Shown here: one piece after another, positions 47,314 through 58,432 of the stretch | Numbering within the stretch: the first letter of the stretch is position 1 | How the letters are laid out: the number at the start of each line of letters is the position of its first letter | Translations under genes and position numbers: made by a program | NCBI GenBank assembly: GCA_028386065.3 | Contig: JAKUCV010001738.1 | Location: forward strand, 45,584-109,583 | DNA length: 64,000 nt | Direction: 5' to 3' | Source of the DNA: Turnera subulata | Lineage: Eukaryota > Streptophyta > Magnoliopsida > Malpighiales > Passifloraceae | Notes under the pieces: model-generated | What the model was told of the DNA's origin: nothing | Databases searched by the model: none | What the model saw: only the letters and a program-made list of their open reading frames with translations

Positions 47314-49722
47314 AAACAGAGAGATGAGAGGAAAAGAAAAATGAAAAAAAAAAGTAAAGAAAAAACTGAAAAATCGAAAAAAAAAAGGAAAAAAAAAAGA
47401 GGGAGAGGATGAACAGTTGGCCATCTTCTCGACACTGTTCACCAGGATGCGTTCCACGGCACCTCGAGCTCCACCACCACCAGCCTCGCCTTCGCCGTGC
47501 CGTCGCTTTCCATCCGCCGCTTTCCCCGCCGTTTCCGCCGCCGGACGCGCCGTCCAGAGGCGTTGACCCGTCGTGCAACCCACGGGTCTTCTTCCCCGCG
47601 CTCCTGCTCAGCCGCCGCGACGCCTCGCGCCGCCTTTCCACCGCCCTTGGAGTCGCCTCAAGCTCGCCTTCCTCGCAGCTTCCTTCTCTTCGCGTCAGTC
47701 GCGCCGGCGCCGTCATCAAGGTGAGCAACCCGTTTTCACCGGCGGGTCGCGACCGGGTCGCGCCTGGTTTGGTTGGGTTGGCCAGCCGGGTTTGGGTTTC
47801 CTTTTTTAAAAAATATATATATATATACCTATTATTTGCTGGTATTAATTTCTGGAAAAAAAATATGTACTTATATTCTAAAAAATATTGTAAGTTTTAA
47901 TTATAGTATTATGTTATTTAGAAAGAAAGATATATACCTTGAATATATTTCTAGAGTATTCTATAAATATGTTGTTCTTGGAAAAATATATATAGGTATA
48001 TTTTTGAAATATATATAATTACTTTGATATATAATTCTTTGGAAAAGTATTTTACCTTTGGAAAATATATATTTAAATTTATAAATTCGTATTTATTTCC
48101 AGAAAATAAGTTTGTATGATTATTTTTCTAGAAAATGAGTTTTCTAAAGATAATAATATTTAGTAAATATAGTTTGGAAAGTATAATATTTTATGGAAAT
48201 ATCTTGGAAAATTAAGAATATATATATATTAATTTCTAGGAATTACGGTGTTAATATTTTGAAAAAAAGTATATTATTTTATGAAAATATTTTGATCAAA
48301 TAGTTTTGGATATATATATTTTTGTAACGATATATTATTTTTCGGAAAAAGGTTTAAATACGATAAAAGGATAATTTTATGATAATATAATCGAGATGTT
48401 TTACCGGGAAGTTTGATTTACAGTATTGGCATCATGACATACCGATTATGTGCATCTTATGTGAGCATATGCGTTTTGTTATATAGGTTTGATATCGGGC
48501 AGTTCCCCGAGGAACCGGCTTTGGACCGGTTGATGTTTTCAGAGTAGAGTAATTAGCTAAGGTGAGGGTGGATTTCCTTCGATATGTGCCTATATTACTC
48601 GGTTGTTGTATTTGATGATTATTGCACTGTTGATTGTTGCATTTGCTGTGGTTTGATTCGGAATGTTTATCCCATTGTCTTGATTGTTGACGGGATGTTT
48701 ATCTCAGTATCTTGATTGGTTTTGGGATGTTTATCCCCGTACATCGAGTTTTTGGATGTTTATTTTCGTATCTTTTGGTATAAAAATAATGGATTAAATA
48801 ATAAAATATGATAAGGATGTCGATCCTCGGTTTTGGATAGGGATGTCTATCCCGGTGTTTTGGTTAAGGATGTTGATCCCTGAGATTTGGTTTTGGATGA
48901 TGATGATATAATTGTCACGTGGTAAGTAGTGGTATGACTCGATGGTTTAAGACTGTTTTGTGGTGGCCATGATCTGGGTTACTTGTGATAAGCATGTCTA
49001 TGCTTGGGATGTCTATCCCGTGATTATTTTTGGGATGTCTATCCCTGGGTTCTATTTTTGGGATATCGATCCCTAGGCTCTCTTGGATTTGATCTGGCAC
49101 CCGAAATATGTTGATAACCAGGTCTGACCCCTAGCTTATCCGTGACGGGGCCCGGAAAGATAAAATTGGAAATTGGATTTTTGTTTAAGTCTTTTTGGTC
49201 TTGGACCTGTTTTGGGTCGAGTCTTAAGAGTTTGATGTGTTTGGCTGTTATGCCTGTTTTCGACCTTCAGTAATTTTAGTGTTGCATATTGATCGTCTAT
49301 CCATGGTTGGTGGGCACTTCGGACTCACCCCTCACCTGCGGGCTTTCATCCCGTAGGTTGAGTTATTTGTGGTTCAGGTTTGATGCATTCCAGACAGGCT
49401 GCGACGTTATCCCTTGGACAGGACTCGGATCCATAAGTTGTAACATGTGTCGCATACAGTGTCTTTGTGATTTATTAAGTCTTCCGCTGTGCTATTTATT
49501 GTTATTGTTGGGCCATTGGGCCGATTATATCATTTGATGTCCCCGGGGGTTCGGGTGACGTGCAGTTGTTGTTGGGCCTTGGGCCGGTTGTGATGTTTAT
49601 ATTTTGGGCTGTTGAGCCAGAGTTTTTGTTGTATACACTGTATGTTGGGCTTTGTTTGGTCGGGTCGTTACAGTTCTGGCACGTGTTTACTGTGTACGGT
49701 AAATACGGGTCGGGGCGTTTCA
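46882..49722 (+). repeat. LTR4 (full length, 2.8 kb)
   Basis: Starts TGTAACAGCCCCGGTAAAAA and ends GGGTCGGGGCGTTTCA. Ordered marks: stem-loop 47149-47170; CCAAT 47181; TATAAA 47205-47210; purine-rich leader to 47408; GC-rich segment; donor-like AAG/GTGAGCAA 47720/47721; AT-rich 47805-48480; acceptor-like TATAG 48482-48486; donor-like AAG/GTGAGGG near 48561; GGGAT palindromes 48660-49075; conserved block 49315-49365; CACGTG 49681-49686. Target duplication AAACT follows at 49723-49727. Confidence 0.9.
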
Positions 49723-49895
49723 AAACTACTAAAATATCATTTTTTTCTTTTTCCATGAGTATTAACATAATTAGAATCAGAATTATTTTATTAAATAAAT
49801 AATTAGAATATATATAATCGGTTACTTTAACGACAAAAGGAATACAACTCCAACTTGGAACAGATTTATATGACTTGTAATAAAAAATTACATAC
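49723..49895. repeat. Host tandem repeat, right part, with right target duplication
   Basis: AAACT at 49723-49727, then the continuation of the 217-bp host repeat unit that was cut at 36406; compare 36190-36354 (aacgacaaaaggaatacaac in both). Confidence 0.85.
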
Positions 49896-50455
49896 AACAA
49901 CAAATAAGAAACTATATGAAATTATAGAAAAAAACAAAAAGAAAGTAGAATAGTGAATAAAAACTACCAACAAAAAACAAAAACTACCAAAAAAAATTAT
50001 AAAATTTTAAATATCAAGGAATAAATAATTGTTTTTTTGGGTACATATTAACAAATATTATTAACAATAATTGATTCATAAATTTTAATTCTAATACAAA
50101 AACTAATTCTAAACAATTCGTATCGGTTTGTCTATATTGTAAAAACATCGTGGTCTACATTATACATAAGTTCTTATCAAGATAATAATTAATATATAAG
50201 TCTTTATTTGTATTTTTATAATAATTATCAAGAATTACGAAAAACAATAATTATTGAAAAAAATAGAACTATAGGGAACAAATAAAATACTAATACTATA
50301 CCACGTGATTTTAAAAATATAATATTACACCACGTGCATCACACTTGCAGAGACAACTAGTTTATATAAATAAGTAAACATACGAGAAGCGATCGAAGAC
50401 CGAAGAATTATATATATATGGGACTGAAGTTCATAACGTACAACTTCTTTTGGGC

Positions 50456-50714
50456 GTAATGTCTCATAGAAATCAGTCATATGATTGGTATAAATCGTGC
50501 GTATGCTATGCTTTCCTTTTTTTCGATCGTAGGGCAAGAAATTATCGAGCAATGTTCAAAAAGAAAAAGAAAGAAAAGAAACTTCGTAATGTCTCATAGA
50601 AATCAGTCATATAATTGGTATAAATCGTGCGTATGCTATGCATTCCTTTTTTTCGACGTAGGGCAAGAAATTATCGAGCAATGTTCAAAAAGAAAAAGAA
50701 AGAAAAGAAACTTG
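50456..50714. repeat. 130-bp tandem duplication
   Basis: Copy 1 50456-50585 and copy 2 50586-50714 are nearly identical (gtaatgtctcatagaaatca start; agaaaaagaaagaaaagaaa near the end). By eye they differ at about four positions, including a one-base indel, which points to a recent event. Confidence 0.92.
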
Positions 50715-51487
50715 AAGCAAAAGATGGGCTCTGCTTTAGTTGAACCTATTCACTATACAGTCCCTCCCTAGCTAGCTATGATTATTAAAGATAAACAAGA
50801 AAGGCTGGCTCGAAAGACTATGAAAGGCAAAAAAAAAAAAAAAATAAATGATAGGTCTCGGCAATTTTAAATTCCCCTGGATGGGCATGAGCATGCTCCA
50901 TGCCTGCTGTGGCAACAATAATTTCAATTTGGCTCCTGATGATCTACGCACGTAGACTTGGTGAGCGAATGAAAATAATAAGTAGCAGGCGAGAAACCAC
51001 AAGTTACATATAATTTTAGAGAGATCAATTATAATTAATGACGGAGCCCAAGTACAAAAAATTGTAGCTAGCACCCTACAATGAGAAATATACTTTCCCT
51101 GCAATATTTTCGGTTCTTAGTCGTCTTAAGAGACAGCTGCAAATTAATATTGGCGAAAGGTTTTTGTTGTTTTTTTTTTTCAATGAGTAATCTCCTTCCT
51201 TAGAATCGAAATTAAGGTTCACGAAACTAGCTAAACATATGGATGTGGACCACAAGCTTCAATTTTGTCAAGCAGCAAATGATATTTGCGATTTTGGTGC
51301 AAATTAAACGATCATATATAACAGGAAGTATAAATTATATTTTTGAAGATTTTTTTTGGAAAAAAGGGAAAGGCGGTTGTATGTGTTTTTTTCCCTTTTG
51401 TTCGCCCTTTACTCAACGTGAATCCAAAAATGGAACTACTGCTGGTAATTGGTAATTTTTTATTGTTTGTTATGAAAATTAAAATCG

Positions 51488-51522
<35 letters not shown>

Positions 51523-51826
51523 AAGGGTGGATAATTAATTAGTGTGGTCTAATAAATTTGAAAAAAAGCTAATGTTTGAGACCTCAAGGTTATAAAAATA
51601 ACTCCTAAAAACTATTAGGGTAGATTGTCATAAACATATATATACAACATTATTTTATAAAGAATATGTTACTGGCACATTCGCCTATAATATAACAATA
51701 TTGTTCCACTTTAAATTCTGTTTATCTCTCCCCATGCGCATTCTACAAATTCCACTAGTTCCTAGAAAAAAACTCTTTCACCTCCACCAACACACATGCC
51801 ATTGATATCTTCCTGTGGGCAAACAC

Positions 51827-51896
51827 AGTTAATGGCCCTAAACACAAATTGTTGTGTCGGCAGTTAATGGCCCTAAACACAAATTGTTGTGTCGGC
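51827..51896. repeat. 35-bp tandem duplication with internal inverted repeat
   Basis: Two perfect adjacent copies (51827-51861, 51862-51896) of a unit that contains AACACAA-TT-GTTGTGT, so each unit could form a small hairpin. Confidence 0.92.
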
Positions 51897-52346
51897 ACAG
51901 CTCTCAAACTCACTAAACTATGTATCCTAATCAAGCATTCAATAACCTGGGGAGGTCCATATATTTGCATGTTCTCCAAAAAGAAACCCAGAAGGGTCGT
52001 CCATAGATCACGCAACACCTATGCATATCTTAATTATTTTTTATTGTACTACTCTTCTAGTGAAAAGCATCGTCAAATTCTACCAAAGTTAAAGGTGGCA
52101 TCTTTTGCCCATTAAGTAATTAGTTTTGTCAGTCCATTAAATAATTAGTATCCATTACGTAGGGTTCAAACCATTGAATCTATTGCTCGTACTGTGATGT
52201 TTGAAGATCGAACTCCGACGTATACTGGTTTTTAGTAGTATTAATTAAATAAACAACCTTCTCATATAGAACCAAAAGTTACTTGTGACATAACAGCTAA
52301 ACAAGGCATTGCATGGTACTACACTAATACACCTGAAAATGCGTAC

Positions 52347-52813
52347 TGTTATAAAATAAAGGAAGGAATTTATTCTTGATTGAACAATACAAACTTGATC
52401 AAGATAATAATATAATTTTTAGAAGTAATAATAATATGAAAATAGGAATAATAAACTAATGATAGAGGGAGGAGAATAATAGAGGTGTATGAGAGTTTGA
52501 AGAGAGTAAGCTTATGGTGATCAAAGGTGTATGTGTGTATGGAAATAAAGGGAATATTTATAGATAAAAATGGGAGGATAAAAACAAATGAGTATGATTA
52601 ATTTAATAAGGTAAAAACAAAAGGATATTAGGTCAAGGAAGATGACATTAAGATTAGGACAAAATGAAATTATGGAGGGTAAATGGGCAAAGAGATAAAT
52701 CCAATTGGATGTTAGGTGAGGGGTAAAGGAATTTACCGGGGTAAATTTGGGTATGGTAGAAATGAATTTTACTGGATGGTAACAATGACATTCATTATAA
52801 TTTATTTACAACA
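52347..52813 (-). repeat. 3' LTR of the Copia element
   Basis: 467 bp, left side on plus. Immediately inside it the plus strand reads CTCCCCATT (52814-52822), the complement of the polypurine tract AATGGGGAG. Confidence 0.92.
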
Positions 52814-52941
52814 CTCCCCATTGAATGTCATTGTACTTTGGGTAGAACACGCTTTGGAAAAACTGCCACGTTAAAAACCTTACCAAGAAAAATCCAGTGG
52901 GATAAAAACTTGGTGAAGGAAAAAAGAGTGTAGTGCGTATT

Positions 52942-55900
52942 CTACTCCCCCTCATTTTGGCCTCCCTTGATATCTCGAAGTCGTCGCATGCCAATCTTCA
53001 CTATCAACTTCTCAAAAATTGAAGTAGGCAGTGATTTTGTAAAGAGGTCTGCCAAATTGTCACTTGAGCGAATCTGTTGAACACAAATATCACCATTCTT
53101 CTGAAGATTATGAGTGAAAATTTTTTTTGGTGATATGTGTTTTGTCCGGTCGCCTTTGATGTATCCTTCTTTCAATTGAGCAATGCAGGCAGCATTATCT
53201 TCATAAATGGTTGTTGGAACATCTTTCCCACTATCCAATCCACAAGAATCTCGAATATGCTGTGTCATTGATCGTAGCCAAACACACTCTCCACTGGCTT
53301 CATGTATGGCTACAATTTCTGCATTATTTGAAGAGGTGGCAACAATACTTTGCTTTGTGGATCGCCACGATATAGCAGTTCCTCCATAAGTAAACAAGTA
53401 GTCTGTTTGTGACCGAGCTTTATGTGGATCAGACAAATAACCTGCATCTGCATAACCAATTAGATCGGGTTTGGACCCGGATGAATAAAATAATCCCATA
53501 TCCATTGTACCCCGAAGATATCGAAAAATTTGTTTTATCCCATTCCAATGTCTGCGAGTTGGGGCAGAACTATATCTTGTTAGTAAACTGACAGCAAAAG
53601 AAATATCAGGTCTTGTATTAGTAGCAAGATACATTAAAGCTCCAATCACGCTGAGATATGGTACTTCCGGACCAAGAATCTCTTCATTATCTTCTCGAGG
53701 TCTGAAAATATTTTTCTTTTGATCAAGCGACCTCACAACCATCGGGGTACTTGTTGGATGCGCTTTGTCCATATAAAATCTTTTCAATACCTTCTCGGTA
53801 TAATGTGTCTGATGGACAAATATCCCATTTTCTAAATGTGTAATTTGAAGACCTAGACAGAGTTTTGTCTTTCCAAGGTCCTTCATCTCAAATTTTTTCT
53901 TTAAACAATGCACGGCTTTAGAAACTTCTTCAGGAGTTCCAATAATATTTAAATCATCAACATAAACGCAATGATGACATATTTATGCATGGACCTTTTA
54001 ATAAAAACACATGGACATATGGAATCATTTTTGAAACCTTCTTTTATCAAGTATTCACTGAGACGATTATACCACATACGTCCAGATTGCTTCAAGCCAT
54101 ATAAAAATCTTTTCAATTTAATTGAGTATATATCCCGGGAATTAGTTGCTTCGGGCAACTTGAGTCCTTCAGGGACTCTCATGTATATATCATGGCTTAT
54201 AGGTCCATAGAGATAGGCTGTAACAACATCCATTAGACGCATTTCTAATTTTTCATGTACTGCAAGACTAATTAGATACCGAAAAGTTATTGCATCCACC
54301 ATAGGGGAGTATGTCTCCTCATAATCAATACCAGGTCGTTAGGTAAAACCTTGTGCGACAAGCCGTGCTTTATATCTCACTATCTCATTTTTCTCATTTC
54401 TTTTCCGCACAATTACCCATTTGTAACCGACTGGTTTTACACCATCAGGTGTTGGGACTATTGGCCCAAAAACTTCTTGCTTCATGAGCGAGTCTAACTC
54501 AGCCTTAATTGCGTCTCTCCATTTTGGCCAATCATTCTACGCCGGCATTCATCGATTGATTTAGGCTCATGATCCTCATTTCCTTCCATAATATTTAGTG
54601 CTACATTATATGCAAAAATTCCGTCGACAGTTATTTCACGTCGGTTCCATCTTGTTCCCGACATAATATAATTGATTGAGATCTCATCATTTTGACTTAT
54701 TTCAGGTACCTGAGTTACTTTTGGAACATTACAATTTATGTCAGGAACCTCTTTTGAAGGATTATCCTCTTCTTGAGGATTTTCAATTTGAACCTCTGCA
54801 GGAAGTTTTATTACCTCGTTAAGGCCATTTTGTATCTTTGCTCCTTTTCTCTGTCGAGGATTTTTATTTTTGGAACCGAGTGGTCTGCCACGCTTCTGAC
54901 GTGCATGAGATTCATTTGCAATCTTTAATTGTCCTTCGGGGACATCAATTCTAGCAGGAGCATTTGCAGCTGGTACATGAGAATTGGTCACTCTATTGAT
55001 ATCAGTAAAAGCGTCTGGCAATTGATTTGCTATATTTTGAAAATGAATTATCTTTTGAACTTCAAGTTCACACTGATTTGTTCGAGAATCAAGGCTTGAT
55101 AATGATATAGCATTCCATTTAATTTCTTTATCCAGCTGCTTATTTTCTCCCCCTAATGTTGGATAAATATTTTCATCAAGATGACAATCAACAAACCTTG
55201 CTGTAAATAAATCTCCAGTTGTTGGTTCCAAATATTTTATAATTGATGGAGATTCATATCCAACATATATTCCCAATCTTCTTTGAGGACCCATTTTAGT
55301 TCGCTGTGGTGGAGCAATTGGCATATATACTGCACAACCAAAGGTCCAAAGATGGGAGATATTAGGTTCGTGACCATGAACCAATTGAATGGGGGAGAGC
55401 TTATGATAGCTTGTTGGCCTGATGTGCACAAGTGCTGCTGCATGCAAAATAGCATGTCCCCAAGCAGTAACGGGGAGTTTGCATCTCATCAATAATGGCC
55501 TCGCAATCAACTGGAGGCGTTTAATCAACGATTCTGCTAGACCGTTTTGGGTATGAACATGAGCTACAGGATGTTCAACCACAATTCTAATTGACATACA
55601 ATAGTCATTAAACGCCTTAGAGGTGAATTCAGCAGCATTATCAAGACGTATAGTCTTAATTGCATGATCAGGGAAGTGCGCCCACAATTTGATCAATTGT
55701 GATAACAAACGTGCAAACGCCAAATTGCGTGAGGACAAAAGGCACACATGGGACCATCTAGTTGATGCATCAATTAAAACCATAAAATATCTAAATGGTC
55801 CACACGGTGGATGTATAGGTCCACAAATATCTCCTTGAATTCTTTCTAAAAATGCTGGTGATTCAAAACCAACCTTATCATATGAAGGCTGAATAATTAA

Positions 55901-56475
55901 TTTTCCTTGTGAACAAGCAGCACATGAAAATTCATTAGTTTGAAAAATCTTCTGGTTTTTCAATGAATGACCAAATGAATTTTTAATAATTCTGCGCATC
56001 ATTATTGATCCGGGATGGCCCAACCGGTCATGCCAAATTTTTAACTCATTAGCCAGCTTCAAGCTGGTGCTAGCTTCTAGCTGGGAATAATAACTTTCAA
56101 TGACTCGAATATTTGTGTAGTACAATCCAGAAGATAATACGGGTAATTTTTCCACAACTTGTTTGTTACCTGAAGTGGTAACTTTTGTAAGGTAGAGATA
56201 TTCAGCATCTCTTTTATTCATCGTCTCAATATGATATCCATTTAAACGGATATCCTTAAAACTTAATAGGTTCCTTTGAGACTTTGAAGAGAACAAAGCA
56301 TTTTCAATGATTATCTTTGTTCCTTTTGGTGGTAAAATTTGAGCTCTTCCGGAGCCTTCAATTATTTTTGTACTACCAGAGATTGTACTAACATATGCTT
56401 TTCCAAATTTCAAAGTAAGGAAATATACAGAATGAGTAGTTGCACTGTCTGCTAGATCTCCGAGTCATTATTCTT
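52942..56475 (-). pseudogene. Copia pol: protease, integrase, reverse transcriptase, RNase H
   Basis: Domains read leftward. Protease: the DSATTHS active-site motif at about 56455-56435. Integrase: zinc-binding HDRLGH and CAACSQGK, then the catalytic triad residues in GDICGP, RLDNAAEF and NGLAES. Reverse transcriptase: MDVVTAYLYG (about 54235) and YVDDLNIIG (about 53972-53946). RNase H: GYADAGYLSDP, SWRSTKQSIVATSS, IYEDNAACI, then a C-terminal NLADLFTKSLP. Lesions seen: a frameshift near 54535 (end of the 639-codon frame), an in-frame TAA near 54343, a frameshift just before the YVDD motif (near 53970), and a frame break between gag and protease. The domains are otherwise well preserved. Confidence 0.92.
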
Positions 56476-56636
56476 GGAACCATATAGCTGAATATCCATA
56501 TCTTCATAAAAGAAAATAAAACATGCATAAGAAAATAATACTGAAATTTATTCCAAATTAAAACATTAAGAACATTAATAGAAATAAATAACAGATAAGA
56601 ACATAATTGTAAAATACAAAGAGACTGGTAGCAGAT

Positions 56637-57677
56637 TTATTCTTGCTTCATTTTATCGCTTGCTTCTCCTGGATAAGCAAGATAATTATCAAAATATGAG
56701 TCGGACTGGAAGGTAGCATCTTGGTCATCGTCTTGAACAAAATTTGTTTCAACAGCTTTGTTTTTGGCTTTCAAAGGTGATTGATAAAGTTCCACCAAGT
56801 GCTTTGTTGTACGACATGCTCGTGACCAGTGACCCGTCATGCCACATCGATAGCAAGTTGTCTCAGGATTTTTCTTGTCCTAATATTTGCCATCATTCAC
56901 ATGTTTTCGTTTAGTCTTGCTATTTTTATGAATATTACGGTCACGATAATTAAAGTGCTTTCTTCCACGTCCATGCCCACGTCCCCGGCCACGACCAAAA
57001 TTATCATGTATTGCTGCATTCACTTCCGGGAATGGAGCTGAAGCTGTGGGGCGAGACTCATGATTTTTCATCAATAGCTCATTATTTTGTTCGGCCACCA
57101 GGAGGCAAGAAATCAAATCAGAATATTTTGTGAAACCTTTTTCACAGTACTGTTGCTGCAGGAGCACATTGGATGCATGAAAAGTGGAGAATGTTTTCTC
57201 TAACATATCGACATCAGTAACACTTTCTCCACTTAATTTTAATTGAGAGCTTATTCGAAACATAGCTGAATTATATTCATGCACAGATTTAAAATCTTGC
57301 AGCCTCAGATGCATCCACTCATAACGAGCTTTTGGGAGTATGACCATCTTCAGGTGATCATATCTTTCTTTCAAATTTTTCCAAAGATCTGCAGGATCTT
57401 TGATAATAAGATACTCCGTCTTTAGACTATCATGAAGATGATGACGGAGAAAGATTATGGCTTTTGCCTTATCTTGTCTGGATACAGCTTTTGCCTTATC
57501 TTGACTAGTCCCATCTTTTTCTTGAATAGATATAGCTTTTCCTATATCTTGTGGAGATTTTATGGTATCTCCCAGGCCCATAGCATCTAAATGCATTTCT
57601 GCATCCAGTGCCCATGACAGATAATTTCTTCCAGAAATGTCGAGGGCCTCAAATTCAAGTTTTGTAAGGTTTGCCAT
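56637..57677 (-). pseudogene. Copia gag with premature stop
   Basis: Starts ATG at 57677 (MANLTKLEFEALDISGRNYL). It has the Copia gag helical domain (KTEYLIIKDPADLW, LPKARYEWMHLRLQDF), a Gly/Arg-rich nucleic-acid-binding stretch (GRGRGRGHGRGR, about 245), a TAG at 56882-56880, and then, in the same frame, the zinc knuckle CYRCGMTGHWSRAC (CX2CX4HX4C). A short internal duplication is visible (QDKAKAV then QDKAKAI, about residues 58-75). The stop separates capsid from zinc knuckle. Confidence 0.88.
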
Positions 57678-57935
57678 TATAACAGTAAAGAAATATAAAA
57701 AAAATAAAGAGAAGTAAAATAATTATATAAGTATATAAGCTTACTCGATAAATCTTTCAGCAAAAGTAGTAGAATTATAATATAGAGTATGTAATATATA
57801 TATGCTTACTCGATAAAGGCGGCTTTGCCGGCCAACAAAGAGATAAGGCGGCTTAGTCGGCCAATATTGAATACTAAGCAAATAAACAAATGCGGATTGA
57901 AAAGATTTAGAAATGATTACCTTAATAGGGTAGAG

Positions 57936-57951
57936 ACTCGTGCTGATAACG
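57936..57951 (-). other. Copia primer-binding site
   Basis: Directly inside the 5' LTR the minus strand reads CGTTATCAGCACGAGT. The plus strand (ACTCGTGCTGATAACG) resembles the anticodon arm of an isoleucine tRNA rather than a tRNA 3' end, which would fit priming by an internally cut tRNA, known for Copia-type elements. The tRNA identity is inference. Confidence 0.5.
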
Positions 57952-58427
57952 TGTTATAAAATGAAGGAAGGAATTCACTCTTGATTGAATAATTCAAACT
58001 TGATCAAACTTGATCAAGATAATAATACAACTTTTGGAAGTAATAATAATATGAAAATAGGAATAATAAACTAATGATGGAGGGAGGAGAATAAGAGAGG
58101 TGTATGAGAGTTTGAAGAGAGTAAGCTTATGGTGATCAAAGGTGTATGTATGTATAGAAATAAAGGGGGTATTTATAGGTGAAAATGGGAGGATAAAAAA
58201 ATGAGTATGATTAATTTAATAAGGTAAAAACAAAAGGATATTAGGTAAAGGAAGATGACATTAAGATTAGGACAAAATGAAATTATGGAGGGTAAATGAC
58301 CAAAGTGATAAATCCAATTAGATGTTAGGTGAGGAGTAAAAGAATTTATCGGGGATAAATTCAGGTATGGTAGAAATGAATTTTACTGAATGGCAACAAT
58401 GACATTCATTATAATTTATTTACAACA
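57952..58427 (-). repeat. 5' LTR of the Copia element
   Basis: 476 bp, right side on plus. Differs from the other LTR by scattered substitutions and a short local duplication (aaacttgatc twice near 57990-58010). Confidence 0.92.
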
Positions 58428-58432
58428 CGTAC

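Larger units (their letters stand above)
36407..49722 (+). mobile_element. Family L LTR concatemer (4 LTRs/LTR parts, 2 internal regions) with one target duplication
   Basis: Order on plus: LTR1 partial 36407-37890, LTR2 partial 37891-39476, internal A partial 39477-41281, LTR3 full 41282-44200, internal B full 44201-46881, LTR4 full 46882-49722. The outer borders carry the same 5-bp duplication AAACT (36402-36406 and 49723-49727), so the whole 13.3 kb descends from one integration event. LTR1 is cut in its middle and joined straight to the start of LTR2; LTR2 is cut and joined to the middle of an internal region. Unequal recombination plus deletions explains this better than independent insertions. 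No gag or pol anywhere, so the family as seen here is a large non-autonomous retrotransposon derivative. Confidence 0.85.
49896..52346. other. AT-rich spacer with local duplications
   Basis: No gene or element recognised. Contains the two tandem duplications listed separately, an AT microsatellite at about 51493-51520, and short open frames that follow base composition. Confidence 0.4.
52342..58432 (-). mobile_element. Full-length Copia retrotransposon with target duplication
   Basis: Target duplication CGTAC at 52342-52346 and 58428-58432. LTRs 52347-52813 (467 bp) and 57952-58427 (476 bp), both starting TGTTATAAAAT and ending TTTACAACA on plus. The order gag, protease, integrase, reverse transcriptase, RNase H read leftward is that of Ty1/Copia. 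Several stops and frameshifts break gag-pol, so it is inactive. It inserted into non-coding DNA. LTR divergence is moderate, making it older than the gag-only element. Confidence 0.95.

Noticed and set aside
47409..47720. Arg/Pro/Ser-rich frame in the GC-rich segment of the LTRs (starting MNSWPSS in LTR4)
   Set aside because: The same position in LTR3 has an in-frame stop a few codons after the ATG, and the frame differs between copies, so it is probably an untranslated leader segment.
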